A DNA stretch of 35,946 nt from Elusimicrobiales bacterium (GTDB taxonomy: Bacteria > Elusimicrobiota > Elusimicrobia > Elusimicrobiales > UBA9959): the NCBI GenBank assembly GCA_026419335.1, contig JANZZP010000062.1:1-35946 (forward strand), read 5' to 3'. The notes under the pieces are model-generated. The model was not told where the DNA came from. It saw nothing but the letters and a program-made list of their open reading frames with translations, and ran no database searches. Numbering within the stretch: position 1 is the first letter of the stretch; each line of letters starts with the position of its first letter. Of the stretch, positions 34,814 through 35,946 are shown one piece after another. Made by a program: the position numbers and the translations under genes.

Positions 34814-35926
34814 TTAATCTGATATAATTGTAGTACCTGCTTCCCCTCTTAATGTTTCTTCAAATAATTCAGTCTTAGTTATATAAGCCTTCGCACCACC
34901 ATTTTTTATAAACTCTATACATGCCTTTATTTTTGGTCCAATACTTCCATCTGGAAACTGGTTAGGGTTTTCATTATAAATTCTCTCTAGCTCATTAACT
35001 TTAATTACACGTATATCACGCTGGGTAGGTTTTTGATAGTCAATTTTTATACCATCTTCTCCTGTAAATATAGTAAGAGTAACTTCAACATCCTCTCCTC
35101 TTTTTTTAGCTCTTTTATATAATAAGGTAGCAAGAAGTGAACTTGCCAAATCTTTATCAACTACAGCCTCAACTCCACTATATATTTTTAAAAATGGTCT
35201 TCCTTTCACATAAGCTCTTTTATACTCAATTCCATAGTTGCATTTATATACTTCGAAACCATCTACTATTTGAGGAATAACCTCTCTTACAGCAATACCA
35301 CCTCCACCTACAGTAATAGGTATGATTTTTTTCTCTATTAAAGCTTCAATTGTATCTATTTCCACTATGTCTATGGGTTTAGGTGAAGGTACTACTCGTC
35401 TCCATATTTCATTCCCATTTTCATCTTTTTTATAAACCTTCATAATCCAACCGTTATTTTTCATCTTCTCTTCTGCTTCAACTTTAGTATAGGAAGGACC
35501 TATATATTTTGAAGGTTTTTTAAAATCGGGATCATTAGGATCTATAACAACCTGAGTTATTATCCCTGTAGCAATATTGTCTATGCCACGTATACTTAGC
35601 TCATTATTAATTTGAGATATCATATAAGCCATCTCACCTTGAGTATTGGCAACACAAACATCCAATGGTAGAGGAAAAAGTAAATTTTGAGTATACTCAG
35701 ATCTAAGAAGAATATTTCCAACTTGCGGACCATTACCATGAGTAATAACATAATAATCTTGAGGATGCTTTTCAAATATATTAACAACATTTTTAACTGT
35801 CTCTGCTGTTCTATACCACTGCATTGGTATATCAGGATTTATAGACTTCCCATTTTTATCTTTTAACCCAATAGGTGATACCTCATTTCCTCCAAAAGCA
35901 AAAATTCTAATATTTTTTTTCTTCAT
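34814..35926 (-). CDS. arcC: Carbamate kinase, long form
   Basis: 370 residues against about 310 for typical enzymes. Makes ATP and carbamate from carbamoyl phosphate and ADP, the last step of the arginine deiminase pathway. Motifs: FAFGGNEVSPIG at the N-terminus, THGNGPQVGN, KYIGPSYTKVEAE, WRRVVPSPKPIDIVE, ITVGGGGIAV, GVEAVVDKDLAS and GEAGTTI near the end. The extra length lies mainly between GGGG and the VVDKD block and after ATLLYKRAKKRG. The ATG has GGAGGT 4 bases upstream. It is the first gene of the long minus-strand run in this window; what lies beyond 35946 is unknown. Confidence 0.93.
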   Translation of the reverse strand: MKKKNIRIFAFGGNEVSPIGLKDKNGKSINPDIPMQWYRTAETVKNVVNIFEKHPQDYYVITHGNGPQVGNILLRSEYTQNLLFPLPLDVCVANTQGEMAYMISQINNELSIRGIDNIATGIITQVVIDPNDPDFKKPSKYIGPSYTKVEAEEKMKNNGWIMKVYKKDENGNEIWRRVVPSPKPIDIVEIDTIEALIEKKIIPITVGGGGIAVREVIPQIVDGFEVYKCNYGIEYKRAYVKGRPFLKIYSGVEAVVDKDLASSLLATLLYKRAKKRGEDVEVTLTIFTGEDGIKIDYQKPTQRDIRVIKVNELERIYNENPNQFPDGSIGPKIKACIEFIKNGGAKAYITKTELFEETLRGEAGTTIISD

Positions 35927-35946
35927 TTATACCTCCATCAAAAAAT

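Overview
The window is about 36 kb of very AT-rich DNA (my impression is roughly 70% A+T), packed with genes. Thirty-two of the 33 genes I call lie on the minus strand. There is no stretch above 300 bases without a gene; the longest gap is 153 bases, between mtaB and korA. The secretin PilQ implies an outer membrane, and the TPP/ferredoxin-type 2-oxoacid oxidoreductase and two radical-SAM/SPASM or methylthiotransferase enzymes suggest an anaerobe. I cannot name the phylum. Lysine-rich, AGA-dominated coding is uniform along the window, and I see no insertion sequence, CRISPR array, rRNA or tRNA.

Reading along the minus strand (high to low coordinates), the first unit runs almost without gaps from 35926 to 22146: carbamate kinase, threonine synthase, recG, tilS, a pyruvate kinase without its C-terminal domain, alaS, a small coiled-coil protein, a ZapA-like protein, rarA, tlyA, and then three coupled genes that form the most interesting part of the window: a radical SAM/SPASM enzyme, a class I methyltransferase with an unfamiliar C-terminal half, and a 102-residue peptide with a hydrophobic leader, a lipobox-like cysteine and a Cys/Gly/Pro/aromatic-rich C-terminus. 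This looks like a peptide-modification (RiPP-like) cassette inside a housekeeping gene string.

Next is a heat-shock operon (22125 to 15389): a textbook sigma-A promoter with a variant but perfectly symmetric CIRCE operator, then hrcA, grpE, dnaK, a strong hairpin, dnaJ, rsmE and mtaB. Then korA-korB (a gamma-alpha fusion plus the beta subunit), and a type IV pilus assembly cluster pilM-N-O-P-Q, tightly overlapping and followed by two tandem O-antigen-ligase/Wzy-like membrane proteins with TPR-like tails, a phospholipase-D/cardiolipin-synthase protein and an unrecognised exported helical protein.

The left end holds the only plus-strand gene, an O-methyltransferase whose 3' end overlaps the unrecognised gene and whose promoter appears interleaved with that of a divergent GH13 alpha-amylase. 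The amylase is followed by an ornithine carbamoyltransferase cut by the window edge. Carbamate kinase (right edge) and ornithine carbamoyltransferase (left edge) are consecutive steps of arginine catabolism.
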